A stretch of DNA of 64,000 nucleotides from Methylobacillus methanolivorans (GTDB lineage: Bacteria > Pseudomonadota > Gammaproteobacteria > Burkholderiales > Methylophilaceae), in NCBI RefSeq assembly GCF_020531845.1, contig NZ_JAJAVF010000003.1, positions 62,001-126,000 on the forward strand. The letters run 5' to 3'. The notes under the pieces are model-generated. The model made no database searches and was not told the DNA's origin. It saw nothing but the letters and a program-made list of their open reading frames with translations. Both the position numbers and the translations under genes were made by a program. Below are positions 7,627 to 15,666 of this stretch, one piece after another. Numbering within the stretch: position 1 is the first letter of the stretch; every line of letters starts with the position of its first letter.

Positions 7627-8993
7627 TCATTGCTCTCTTCTTGAAAGTCATTGTCAAAATCATCTTGCGGAACATCAGGATCATCGTCATCATCAGACAC
7701 CTGTCCAGATTCGATCACACTAACTGGACAACCAAATTGCATTGGAGGTACACCAACAGTTAGTTTCTGAGCAAGACCAACGGGAATATTTAATGTCCCC
7801 CGTCCTTCTGCAAGCCACCATAAGTAAGCACATAACATATCTCTCCACCTTGCATTACGCCAGCCCTTTGCAAATGACCTGCGAAGACGATGTGACTTGT
7901 GAACATCCTCTATAGCGTCTAATCCATTGTTTGAAAAAATCAATCGAGCAGCAATTCTATAGTGATGAAAAGGTGAGGTTCTAAGCTGTGCACTGACTGC
8001 ATAGTGCCAATGAATATTACGTTTTGGGGAGTGTCCAATAATTTGCCTTGATCCACGTCTAAAGTTCCAATCGAACTTAATCTGGGAGCGTGGAGCAATT
8101 TTGATATCAGGCCACCAACTTAATCTGTGACCAGATCCCATATACCCCTTAAGGCCCCTACTAGCACAAAACTTTTCGAAAGCTTGCCCTCCAATATCAA
8201 CATATACATTGCGAGCTTCGAAGCAGGACATGTCTAAATCAGGCCATCCCTCTTCAAGAAATTGGGTAGTGGTAACGGAGGCAACTAAATTACCGGGCAA
8301 ATTCTCTGAGAATAGTCCATCGCTATTGGGAGTTGAGAACGTAATTACCCCTTCCCTGTATGGAACGATCGGCCATGGGTGGAGTTGGCGATTCTGAAAT
8401 ACTTTCAAATCAAAACCAACTGGTGGTTTACAGTAGTAAATTACTTCTGGAGAAGATTGTATTTCTAACCAATTTGAAACTAATGGCTCACTCTTATATT
8501 GTAATGTAGATGCTCCTTCTGCATGCTTATTCATCCAAGTGCTGATAGGCTCAGGTATTCCCCTTGGAAGTTGAAATGTCTCAAGTAGTTCAGTGAGTTC
8601 AACTAGTCCTGCTGCCCATCCTTGTGAAAAATTGATATATTGAAGATGAGCAACTAAAAAGTGAGGTTCAAAGCTTTCCATTCGAAGAGGAATTATGAAA
8701 GATGAATCATTAAGTTTTTTGGAGATATCCGAACCAATCTGGATTTCATTTCGTACACCCTGTTTTTCCAGACCAGCAGCGGTACATACTAGTAGCATTT
8801 TTGCTGCACGATTACGCAAAGCGTCTTCTAGCTTTCTAGACCAATCATCCCCTCCTTTCAACTGCATTACATCAGCCCAAACCTCATATCCCATGGCAGA
8901 AAGTTTTGCTCCAAGCCATAAAACAAAGGCGTTATCTTCAGGTGTCGCATGTGAAAGGAAAATTGCTTTACGAGCTTGAGCTTCTTTATTCAT
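7623..8993 (-). CDS. TIR-APAZ effector protein of a SPARTA system
   Basis: This is the NADase effector that pairs with the short Argonaute. The N-terminal TIR domain (about 8-135, numbering from ATG 8993) opens with KAIFLSHATPEDNAF. It carries the likely catalytic glutamate, Glu56, in DDWSRKLEDALRN, then VCTAAGLEKQGVRNE. Residues about 165-420 match the APAZ region that substitutes for the Argonaute N-lobe. The C-terminal ~25 residues are strongly acidic (five aspartates in a row, then DVPQDDFDNDFQEESNE); published SPARTA structures describe an acidic tail that blocks the nucleic-acid channel. ATG 8993 gives 456 residues, close to characterised members (about 450). A TTG at 9032 would add 13 residues without a good ribosome site. 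A SIR2 effector is ruled out by the TIR signature. Confidence 0.92.
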   Translation of the reverse strand: MNKEAQARKAIFLSHATPEDNAFVLWLGAKLSAMGYEVWADVMQLKGGDDWSRKLEDALRNRAAKMLLVCTAAGLEKQGVRNEIQIGSDISKKLNDSSFIIPLRMESFEPHFLVAHLQYINFSQGWAAGLVELTELLETFQLPRGIPEPISTWMNKHAEGASTLQYKSEPLVSNWLEIQSSPEVIYYCKPPVGFDLKVFQNRQLHPWPIVPYREGVITFSTPNSDGLFSENLPGNLVASVTTTQFLEEGWPDLDMSCFEARNVYVDIGGQAFEKFCASRGLKGYMGSGHRLSWWPDIKIAPRSQIKFDWNFRRGSRQIIGHSPKRNIHWHYAVSAQLRTSPFHHYRIAARLIFSNNGLDAIEDVHKSHRLRRSFAKGWRNARWRDMLCAYLWWLAEGRGTLNIPVGLAQKLTVGVPPMQFGCPVSVIESGQVSDDDDDPDVPQDDFDNDFQEESNE

Positions 8994-9054
8994 GCTGGAT
9001 AGGTGATAGTTGGTAGCGAAGTTCACGAACAATTGATCTTAGTTATTCTTTAGC

Positions 9055-9084
9055 ATCTTAAACTGTCACTCGTCTCCGTGTCCA
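9055..9084 (-). promoter_or_regulatory. Possible promoter of the TIR-APAZ / Argonaute operon
   Basis: On the minus strand a TGGACA-like -35 (9079-9084) and a TAAGAT -10 (9055-9060) are 18 bp apart and would start transcription roughly 50 bp upstream of ATG 8993. The match is imperfect. Confidence 0.25.
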
Positions 9085-9196
9085 AGTTTTCACTTTATCT
9101 AAAACTCTACCTCCCATTCATCGTTCAGCTTATGTGTTAAATATGGTCTTATCCTGAGGGTATAAGAACCTAGTAACCATCATCTAGGGAGGAACC

Positions 9197-9325
9197 ATGT
9201 CCGCAGCCTTGGCTTATGTATTGCGAGCTGTACTAGTCGCACTCGTCGGAGCTCTGGCTAAGATCATCATCGAATACTTCGACCAATACGCTGGCAGTCC
9301 GCCAGCACCAGACTGGTATGAATAA
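9197..9325 (+). CDS. 42-residue single-span membrane peptide
   Basis: ATG 9197 is preceded by a near-perfect ribosome site (AGGGAGG at 9186-9192) and opens a 42-codon frame ending TAA at 9325. The product begins MSAALAYVLRAVLVALVG and has one hydrophobic helix (about 3-25). A short polar tail ends SPPAPDWYE. The gene lies between the SPARTA promoter region and the DUF932 gene, reading toward the latter; the 80-bp gap holds only that gene's ribosome site. An imperfect inverted repeat (GGTCTTAT / ATAAGAACC, about 9149-9174) just upstream may mark its promoter or operator. The strong translation signal is the main support. Function is unknown; such peptides can be toxins, holin-like or plasmid-maintenance factors. 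Confidence 0.6.
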   Translation: MSAALAYVLRAVLVALVGALAKIIIEYFDQYAGSPPAPDWYE

Positions 9326-9405
9326 CTAACCAGAGACAATTTAATCAATTCAACAGCTCCGTCACGTTCACCGTTGCGGGGCTTTTTGCATTTCAGGAGC
9401 CCACA

Positions 9406-10365
9406 ATGTCACATTTTGTCCACACCATGGCTTACGCCAACGAACTTCCCTGGCATGGCCTTGGTAACAAAGTCTCACCCCATCAACCTATTGAAGTCTG
9501 GCAACGCGAAGCAGGCATGGACTGGCAACTCAAAGAAGCCAAGGTCATGTTCAATGCAGCAGAGCAGGGAAGTGGAATCCTCGCATTACGAGACAATCCT
9601 GATGCCAAAGTCCTGTTCCGTAGCGATACCTTGGAGCCGCTATCTGTTGTATCTCCTCGCTACAAGGTCGTACAGCCCAGTGAAATCCTCGAGTTCTACC
9701 GTGATCTGGTAGCAGTTGGTCACTTTGAAATCGAAACAGCTGGTGTATTAAAGTCAGGGAGAAAGATCTGGGCACTTGCCAGGACAGGCCAGCAAATGAT
9801 CTTACGTGGTGGTGATCGGGTAAAGAACTACCTATTACTTGCTACTAGTTGTGACGGATCACTGGCGACCACAGCTCAATTCACCTCAGTCAGAGTCGTC
9901 TGCAACAACACCTTGCAGATTGCTCTGGAGGATAGAACAAGCATGGTACGCATACCTCATCGCAGACCCTTTGATCCCAATGAAGTAAAAGAAGCTCTTG
10001 GTCTTGGTATGACCGCCTGGGATAGCTTCAAGAAGGCCATGCATGAACTGGCACTTAGACCAGTGAACCGCTTTGATACCAATGCCTACTTCGTTAATGT
10101 CCTGGGAGATCCAACACTGCCACTCAATGAACAACCTAACCAACGTGCACTGCAAAGCGTACATAATCTGTTCAAGGGGCAAGGCAAGGGAGCCAACCTA
10201 CCGTCCAGTCACAACACTGCCTGGGGACTGCTCAATGCCGTGACGGAATACGTAGATCATCATCGAAGAGCAAGGAACCAAGACTACCGTTTGGATAGTG
10301 CATGGTTTGGCATGGGGGCAACAATAAAAGAAAAGGCATTAACTACCGCCATTAAAATCAGCTAA
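9406..10365 (+). CDS. DUF932 (phage/plasmid-like TIGR03299) protein
   Basis: The 319-residue protein matches the DUF932 family found on plasmids, integrative elements and phages: an N-terminal HTMAYANELPWHGLG, a central LRGGDRVKNYLLLATSCDGS and FTSVRVVCNNTLQIAL, and a C-terminal DSAWFGMGATIKEKAL. Length is normal. The biochemical role is not established, but members often sit beside replication and DNA-processing genes, as here next to the DUF927 primase-helicase. ATG 9406 follows AGGAG at a good distance. A hairpin with a six-T run (10376-10398) terminates it. Confidence 0.88.
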   Translation: MSHFVHTMAYANELPWHGLGNKVSPHQPIEVWQREAGMDWQLKEAKVMFNAAEQGSGILALRDNPDAKVLFRSDTLEPLSVVSPRYKVVQPSEILEFYRDLVAVGHFEIETAGVLKSGRKIWALARTGQQMILRGGDRVKNYLLLATSCDGSLATTAQFTSVRVVCNNTLQIALEDRTSMVRIPHRRPFDPNEVKEALGLGMTAWDSFKKAMHELALRPVNRFDTNAYFVNVLGDPTLPLNEQPNQRALQSVHNLFKGQGKGANLPSSHNTAWGLLNAVTEYVDHHRRARNQDYRLDSAWFGMGATIKEKALTTAIKIS

Positions 10366-10375
10366 AGAGCTGACA

Positions 10376-10398
10376 AACCAGCTATACGCTGGTTTTTT
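10376..10398 (+). terminator. Rho-independent terminator after the DUF932 gene
   Basis: AACCAGC (10376-10382) pairs with GCTGGTT (10388-10394) around a 5-base loop, and the 3' arm runs into six T bases (10393-10398). It lies 10 bp after the stop codon. The sequence from 10399 to 10601 shows no further gene or clear signal. Confidence 0.8.
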
Positions 10399-10601
10399 AC
10401 AAAAACTGTGTTTTTGTGTTCAAGTAAGGCTGTAGGAGTAGCTTATTTATAAAGAAGTACACTGATAACACTAATTACATTAAAAAGCATAGCACCTTTA
10501 GGAGTCTGTCTTCCCATATCTCTTTCATACTGAAGACATCGCTGAAATATGGTGTTTTAAGTGTAACTGGTGTTTAGGTGTTTATCGGAAACAACAAAAG
10601 A

Positions 10602-10619
10602 AGCAGGCTTCCGCCTGCT
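10602..10619 (-). terminator. Terminator of the DUF927 primase-helicase gene
   Basis: AGCAGGC / GCCTGCT with a 4-base loop lies 12 bp past the stop of the minus-strand gene. In that direction it is followed by the T-rich sequence TCTTTTGTTGTTT. Confidence 0.7.
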
Positions 10620-10631
10620 CCCTGTGTTTTT

Positions 10632-13454
10632 TTAATTGATAATGTCTCCCTTGATACCATAAAGCCGCATAGGCTTATTCATATCAGAAAATTTTTTGGA
10701 AACTGAGCTTTTACCGCCTGAATCCAGAATCAAAAAATTTCGCTCAATAAGAGCTTTCGTAACCTCACGTTGGTCAAAGCCATTACAAAGTACAGAATTG
10801 TATACTTCAGGGAAAATCCAATACTCTGTGCCATCATTGTTGTCTTGCGTACGGAAACCATACCTATCAGAGATTCTTTCCCCACTCAACCCCGGACAAT
10901 TAGCTAATTGAAATTTTGATTCGCCATACCGTTGAATGATTTCTTTAACTTGATTCAATGCCCGCAACTGCTCAGAAGCAACATCTCCCCCACGCTCTAG
11001 CATCCAAGCATCAAAACACGTACGAGCAGCTTGGAAGGCCCCCCTCTCCCCCCATGGCAACAGGCCATTCCGAATGCAATATTCTCCGATCCCGGCTACC
11101 AGCCCAAACTTTGCTGCAGCTCGATGTACTTGTCCATGGGAAGTCACTGAGATAGCTTCAGAAGTAAACTCTTTCTGGGTTGCACGAATCTGCTCAATGG
11201 CCTCTTGAATACGACTATTATTAGCAGTTATAAACTTCAGCAAGCTATCACCTAGTGTGCCGTAATATTGCCCACAAGCCTCCTGCAATTGATCAGCAAA
11301 ATTGGCCGCATTCTCAGCCCCATGAATATTTTCAAAGATGCCCAGGCCTCGTCCAGCATTAGCAGGAATGTCTAACAGTCGAACTTCCTGGCCAGCCCGA
11401 ATCTGCTGCTTATCCTGAGCCATATGCTGGGCAAGACTAATCTCCCCACTGGAAAGGTAGAAGAAACGCCATTCTTTAGTGTCCCGTGCTTTACCATATC
11501 GATCAGCCCATACCTTTTTCTGCCCATTACCCAAGGTATAGGCAATATCACCAGCATCAGCGGGGCGAACTTGACCCATTTCGTCCAAGATAAGAATCAG
11601 ATCATTAAACTGCAAGGCAAGCCCCTCAAGGCCATTGCTAGTACCACGCCATGATTTGATCATGCCATTACCACCCCAGACGCTACCTGCCACGGTCAAA
11701 GCTTTCGTTTTACCAGTACTGCTTTCACCCCGGAAATGGAATCCGCCATTCTCCTCCTCCAAGTGCTTCAAAAACGGCCCTGCGAGTGAAATACAAATCG
11801 CCAGCATCAAACGACTATTACCAAGACATTTGATACCAATATGACTATCCCACTCTGCCTTATCGCCGCTAGTAGCTACAGGGCTGACTTTACTGAAATT
11901 CGTGCTTTGGAAAAAAACTCGCTCATTCGTAGGACCATATGACTTATGAGGGAGCACAAAATTTTCGCCGCTCCAACCTGTTGCTGTAACACACAATACT
12001 CGATCAGGCGGGTTACTTGACATCAAGTATTCAGTTAATGCCTCTTTAGTCTGAGGTTGTGAAGCAATAACAGCCCCATAGTTCAAAAGCATTTGTCGAT
12101 AAAGATCGCCACTTCCGGACAACATATCTTTTGGCAGTACGACTTCATGGACTTTTTCATCCAGATCAACGATGTGCAACAGAAGGCCCCAGTCACTACT
12201 CTCTTTGCTACGAGTTAGCGCGGCTACATCAATACGAGAACATACCCTCTGCCAAATACCATTATCATCTTTCCTTTGTTTCCATACCCACACTCCCTTA
12301 TCATCAACCCTGAATCCTTCAGGGGCATACTCCTTTCTAGGCGGAAAAAATGTCTCGTAGTACTCTTTGCCAAGTGAAGCAATAAGATCAGCCGTCCATC
12401 CCATTGCCAAGGCATCGGCTGCATCCCACTTTTCAGGAGTTTCAAACCCCAGCTCAAAACTAGTTTTTCCATCATGAAGTACAGGTCGAATATCCAGAAT
12501 CTTCATAACAGAAATCACGGTAGTTGGAGCAACTAGGTGCAAACGCTTAATAAGCTCCTCAGCATATTTTCTGCCTGCTTCATCATTATCAGGCCAAATT
12601 AGAATCTCTCTACCATAGAGGTCTGTCAGATCAGTCTTCAAAACACCATTTGCGCCGCCAAAACAAGTAGTTGCCACATAGTCAGGAAAAAGCTTGGCGG
12701 CAGCTTCAGCACTCTTTTCCCCCTCTACAACAATTACTTTCGCTTTAGGACGCTTCGTAAGCTCATCCAGGTTATAAAGTGGTCGAGGCTGAGGTACTGC
12801 TCCAAATCGCCATTGATAACCTGTTTTGGTATGCCAGCACGTGCAAGGCCGATAAGTTTTTCCATTTCCGCCAGGATTAGAGAATCGAAGTTGGTGAAGC
12901 AATACATCCCCTTCCCTTGACCGATAAACCCATCCGGCTGTAGGTTTACCGATGCCACCAAAACTCTCTGGCATTGAAGGTGCATCAGCTGGTACTGGCA
13001 TACAAAGTCTATCTTCCAGCTCTTTAATAGGCTGGGCAGCACACTCAGAAAATTCAGTGTTAGCCACAACTACAGTCGTTGGAACGGAATGTTCTTCAAG
13101 AACAGCCACCAAGTATTGATAGGCTTGGTGTTGCGGATAGCCGTTGAGATATGCCACTAGAGAGACAATGTCTCCACCGGCATCACCAATTGCAAAATCT
13201 GACCATTTCCCGGTGGGCATATGAATAGTAAAGGAACCAAGCTCATCATCATTCCTCAGTGGATTCAGAGCCAGGAATTGCTCGCCTACTTGCTTTCCAT
13301 GTTGCAACAGGCCAAGCTTATCCAACACCATCTCAAGGCACTGGAGTGCCCTATCATTCAATGACTTGTAATCGGTCTGGGAAAGAGACTTAGAGGACTG
13401 AGGTACTTCAATTACATTTTTTTTATTACGGTTAGTTACCATTTTTAAGCCCAT
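10632..13454 (-). CDS. Toprim / DUF927 primase-helicase-like protein
   Basis: The 940-residue protein looks like the replication protein of the element. The N-terminus (about 55-125) resembles the CHC2-type lead of plasmid primases (NPLRNDDELGSFTIH, KWSDFAIGDAGGDIV). A Toprim domain (about 238-300) has VIVVEGEKSAEAA and the metal-binding ILIWPDNDEAG. The C-terminal DUF927 ATPase spans about 380-700, with Walker A GESSTGKT at 576-583 and Walker B LILILDEM near 620. DUF927 proteins are phage- and plasmid-encoded helicase-like ATPases; joined to Toprim they probably prime and unwind at an element origin. It starts at ATG 13454, weakly preceded by GAAG. It is transcribed toward the DUF932 gene, with terminators for both in the 266-bp gap. 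Confidence 0.88.
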   Translation of the reverse strand: MGLKMVTNRNKKNVIEVPQSSKSLSQTDYKSLNDRALQCLEMVLDKLGLLQHGKQVGEQFLALNPLRNDDELGSFTIHMPTGKWSDFAIGDAGGDIVSLVAYLNGYPQHQAYQYLVAVLEEHSVPTTVVVANTEFSECAAQPIKELEDRLCMPVPADAPSMPESFGGIGKPTAGWVYRSREGDVLLHQLRFSNPGGNGKTYRPCTCWHTKTGYQWRFGAVPQPRPLYNLDELTKRPKAKVIVVEGEKSAEAAAKLFPDYVATTCFGGANGVLKTDLTDLYGREILIWPDNDEAGRKYAEELIKRLHLVAPTTVISVMKILDIRPVLHDGKTSFELGFETPEKWDAADALAMGWTADLIASLGKEYYETFFPPRKEYAPEGFRVDDKGVWVWKQRKDDNGIWQRVCSRIDVAALTRSKESSDWGLLLHIVDLDEKVHEVVLPKDMLSGSGDLYRQMLLNYGAVIASQPQTKEALTEYLMSSNPPDRVLCVTATGWSGENFVLPHKSYGPTNERVFFQSTNFSKVSPVATSGDKAEWDSHIGIKCLGNSRLMLAICISLAGPFLKHLEEENGGFHFRGESSTGKTKALTVAGSVWGGNGMIKSWRGTSNGLEGLALQFNDLILILDEMGQVRPADAGDIAYTLGNGQKKVWADRYGKARDTKEWRFFYLSSGEISLAQHMAQDKQQIRAGQEVRLLDIPANAGRGLGIFENIHGAENAANFADQLQEACGQYYGTLGDSLLKFITANNSRIQEAIEQIRATQKEFTSEAISVTSHGQVHRAAAKFGLVAGIGEYCIRNGLLPWGERGAFQAARTCFDAWMLERGGDVASEQLRALNQVKEIIQRYGESKFQLANCPGLSGERISDRYGFRTQDNNDGTEYWIFPEVYNSVLCNGFDQREVTKALIERNFLILDSGGKSSVSKKFSDMNKPMRLYGIKGDIIN

Positions 13455-13675
13455 TTAATTCTTCATGGAGCTAACCGCTATCTGACTTCAGACGAGCAGA
13501 GGCCCCACGAACTGTTTAGGTTCAAGAAAAGGGCCTACTAACTTCATTCTGTTACGTCCATTAATAGGTCACAATCGCTGCCAAGCGAATGCATTGTCGA
13601 CTATTGGGATTACTTGGTATAACTTCAAGTGCAATTCAAAAAAATTTTCGCATATAATCTGAATAGCAATATGGA

Positions 13676-13719
13676 GGGACAACCTGTCCCATTTTCGTGC
13701 AATCAATATTGGACAAACA
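13676..13719. other. Candidate integrase arm-type sites at the right end
   Basis: The 297 bp between the primase-helicase start and the moaC remnant hold no gene. They contain a palindrome GGGACA-ACC-TGTCCC (13676-13690) and GGACAAACA (13711-13719). The latter is the exact reverse complement of TGTTTGTCC at 1025-1033, just inside the left end; another TGTCC lies at 1041-1045. Repeated TGTCC-type sequences on both sides of the joined attP would suit integrase arm binding or excisionase sites. Inferred from sequence only. Confidence 0.35.
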
Positions 13720-13751
13720 CGGAGAATAATCGAGGTTAGTCTGCAGCGAAC

Positions 13752-13880
13752 CTTACTGCCGCAAGGGCCCTGCTAACGATTTACGACATGTGCAAGGCCA
13801 TGGATAGGGGCATGATCATTAGCGACATTCGCCTGCTGGAAAAACAGGGCGGCAAGTCAGGGCATTGGCAGGCCAGCTAA
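13752..13880 (+). pseudogene. Displaced 3' remnant of moaC (attR)
   Basis: Codons from 13752 read as the end of Moa[15 protein letters not shown], then the same block as moaC through [10 protein letters not shown] and TAA at 13878-13880. The repeat shared with moaC is 13771-13875. The part upstream of 13771 is MoaC-like in protein sequence (compare the family pattern LTAAS-ALTIYDMC) but diverged from the resident gene. The element therefore carried a moaC end from another source. The terminal QAS codons are presumably the original chromosomal gene end. No start codon or ribosome site is present. Confidence 0.85.
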
Positions 13881-13956
13881 ACTATGCAGCAAAGATGATG
13901 TTGGCAGGACAATTAACGGGTAAAAATCGATCGGGTAAAAAGTGCCCACACACAAT

Positions 13957-14832
13957 TTACTTCTTACGCGCTCGCGGATGCGCAGCATCATAAACTTTGG
14001 CCAGGTGCTGAAAGTCCAGATGGGTATACACCTGGGTAGTACTGATATTGGCGTGCCCCAGCATCTCCTGCACCGCACGCAAGTCGCCACTGGATTGCAG
14101 CATATGACTCGCAAAGCTATGGCGCAACATGTGCGGATGCACATTGCTACTGATACCGCGTTTGAGCGCCCATTGCTTAATGCGGTATTGGATGGCGCGA
14201 CCACTGATACGCTGGCCGTGGCGATTCAGAAACACGGCCTGATAATCGGCCTCTGCTGCTGGCTGACGCACTGCCAACCAGTCATGCATCGCCTGGATGG
14301 CATGGCTGCCCATCGGCACAATACGTGACTTATTGCCCTTACCCAGCACTTGCACGGTGCCTTCATTCAAATTGAGATCGCTGATATTCAAGCCAGTCAC
14401 TTCAGACAACCGTAACCCGGAGGAGTAGAACAATTCCAGGATGGCTTTATCCCGAAGAGAAAGTATGTCCTCACCTTCCATATCCACCAGCTGCACCGCC
14501 TGATCAATAGCGAGTGCCTTGGGCAATGCCTTGGGAGACTTCGGTGCACGCATGTCATGACAAGGATTACTTGCCGCACCATGGCGCTTGATGAGGAAAT
14601 CAAAGAAACCACGCCAGCCTGAGAGATGGCGCGCAATGGTTTTACCGCTGAGGCCCCGCCCATGAAGAATAGCCACGAAACGGCGAATGTGGGATGGTTG
14701 TAGTGCATCCAGCGCGAGCTCTGACTTCAACTCAAACAACAGGGCCAAGTCGCGCTGGTAATGCTTGACAGTAAGCTGGCTTAAGCCACGCTCGAATTGC
14801 AGATGCTCCAGATAGCGCTGCAGTTCATCCAT
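13957..14832 (-). CDS. xerC: Tyrosine recombinase XerC (chromosome dimer resolution)
   Basis: XerC acts with XerD at the dif site to resolve chromosome dimers at division. The 291 residues match the family: an N-terminal SAM-like DNA-binding domain (1-95, QRDLALLFEL, GWRGFFDFL) and a catalytic domain with SSGLRLSE, LGKGNKSRIVPM, HMLRHSFASHML, LGHANISTTQ and the nucleophile in VYTHLDF. It is directly downstream of a DUF484 gene, an arrangement common in proteobacteria (dapF-DUF484-xerC). It lies 77 bp beyond the island's right end but belongs to the chromosome by codon use and context. Confidence 0.95.
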   Translation of the reverse strand: MDELQRYLEHLQFERGLSQLTVKHYQRDLALLFELKSELALDALQPSHIRRFVAILHGRGLSGKTIARHLSGWRGFFDFLIKRHGAASNPCHDMRAPKSPKALPKALAIDQAVQLVDMEGEDILSLRDKAILELFYSSGLRLSEVTGLNISDLNLNEGTVQVLGKGNKSRIVPMGSHAIQAMHDWLAVRQPAAEADYQAVFLNRHGQRISGRAIQYRIKQWALKRGISSNVHPHMLRHSFASHMLQSSGDLRAVQEMLGHANISTTQVYTHLDFQHLAKVYDAAHPRARKK

Positions 14833-14834
14833 GC

Positions 14835-15521
14835 TTACACAACGATATGCCGAAGCAAGGCAGCACTGACCAATTCGCCTATACGCTTGAGGTAAAGCGT
14901 GCCCATGTCGGGATAAAAACGCTTTTCGTCATCACTGGCCAGTGCCAGCACACCAAACACGTGCTCCGCCTTCAATGCCATCACGGCAAAAGCCGCTGGC
15001 CTAGCTTCTGCACCAAACCATCCCTGCAACGGCATACCAGGATGGTTACCACAATAAGGCTTAGACAGCCCCTGTGCCCAGCGCTGCGCTTCTTGATCCA
15101 CCTTGGCAAACGCTGGCAAGCCGCCATTATTTTCATCCCGAGACTGCGCCCATAGGCGCAAACTCACATAAGGCACTTGAAAGTCTTCACGCAAGCTGTG
15201 CTCCAGCAAGCTGACCAGCACGGTCACTTGCTCGGTCGCCAATAACCCCAGGCTTAAGCGATGCACTTTCTCGCCAATCGCATCGTTTTCCTCGCCATAT
15301 TTCATCAGCTGCGCCAGCTTGGCATCCAGCACACGGATGCGATCACGCTGCGCCAACTGCTGGCGCTCGGCGAGGGAGATTGTCCCCTGGCCATGGGGAC
15401 TGGGCAGGTAGAGCTCCGCCAGGAGGCTAGTATGATGCTCAAAAAATTGTGGGTGCGCACGCAGATAACTCGTAACCTGGTACTCCGCTAACGGCGCTTC
15501 GTGATGATCTTGTGATTCCAT
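14835..15521 (-). CDS. DUF484 (GAF-like) family protein
   Basis: The 228-residue product belongs to the DUF484 family, a GAF-like domain of unknown function that regularly lies between dapF and xerC. The start of the domain reads YLRAHPQFFEHHTSLLAEL, followed by the coiled LAQRDRIRVLDAKLAQL; the GAF-like part covers about 90-225. Start ATG 15521 is preceded by AAGGAG at optimal distance; a TTG at 15536 overlaps that site. It is 2 bp from xerC, so the two are co-transcribed. Confidence 0.9.
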   Translation of the reverse strand: MESQDHHEAPLAEYQVTSYLRAHPQFFEHHTSLLAELYLPSPHGQGTISLAERQQLAQRDRIRVLDAKLAQLMKYGEENDAIGEKVHRLSLGLLATEQVTVLVSLLEHSLREDFQVPYVSLRLWAQSRDENNGGLPAFAKVDQEAQRWAQGLSKPYCGNHPGMPLQGWFGAEARPAAFAVMALKAEHVFGVLALASDDEKRFYPDMGTLYLKRIGELVSAALLRHIVV

Positions 15522-15666
15522 GTTAACTCCTTGCAATCGTCATGACTGACGGTAATGATGGCTAGGCTACATCGTTGGCCCTGATTGTCCTCGCCCCTGA
15601 AACTACTGCTCCCAACTGACTGCGATCAGTCATCCAAGACGAGCCAGACCTGTGACGCCAGCCACT

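Larger units (their letters stand above)
938..13875. mobile_element. 12.9-kb integrative element inserted in moaC, carrying a SPARTA defence operon
   Basis: The element is bounded by the moaC 3'-end repeats (left 833-937, right 13771-13875) and has its integrase immediately inside the left end, reading away from moaC. Cargo in order: tyrosine integrase, KAP NTPase, exported nuclease, decayed gene, two membrane-anchored unknowns, XRE regulator, short Argonaute with TIR-APAZ, 42-residue membrane peptide, DUF932 protein, and a Toprim/DUF927 primase-helicase-like protein. No relaxase, type IV secretion or phage structural gene is visible, so it is either mobilised by a helper or is a satellite-like or decayed integrative plasmid. 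Base composition and codon use differ from the flanks, most clearly in the AT-rich 2.1-3.6 kb part. The boundaries are seen directly; mobility is inferred. Confidence 0.9.

Noticed and set aside
7623..8993. SIR2-APAZ (SPARSA-type) effector
   Set aside because: The N-terminus shows the TIR pattern (AIFLSHATPED, catalytic Glu helix) rather than a Rossmann SIR2 signature.
13957..14832. XerC as the island's second recombinase
   Set aside because: It lies outside the repeat, is in the normal dapF-DUF484-xerC order and has chromosomal codon use.
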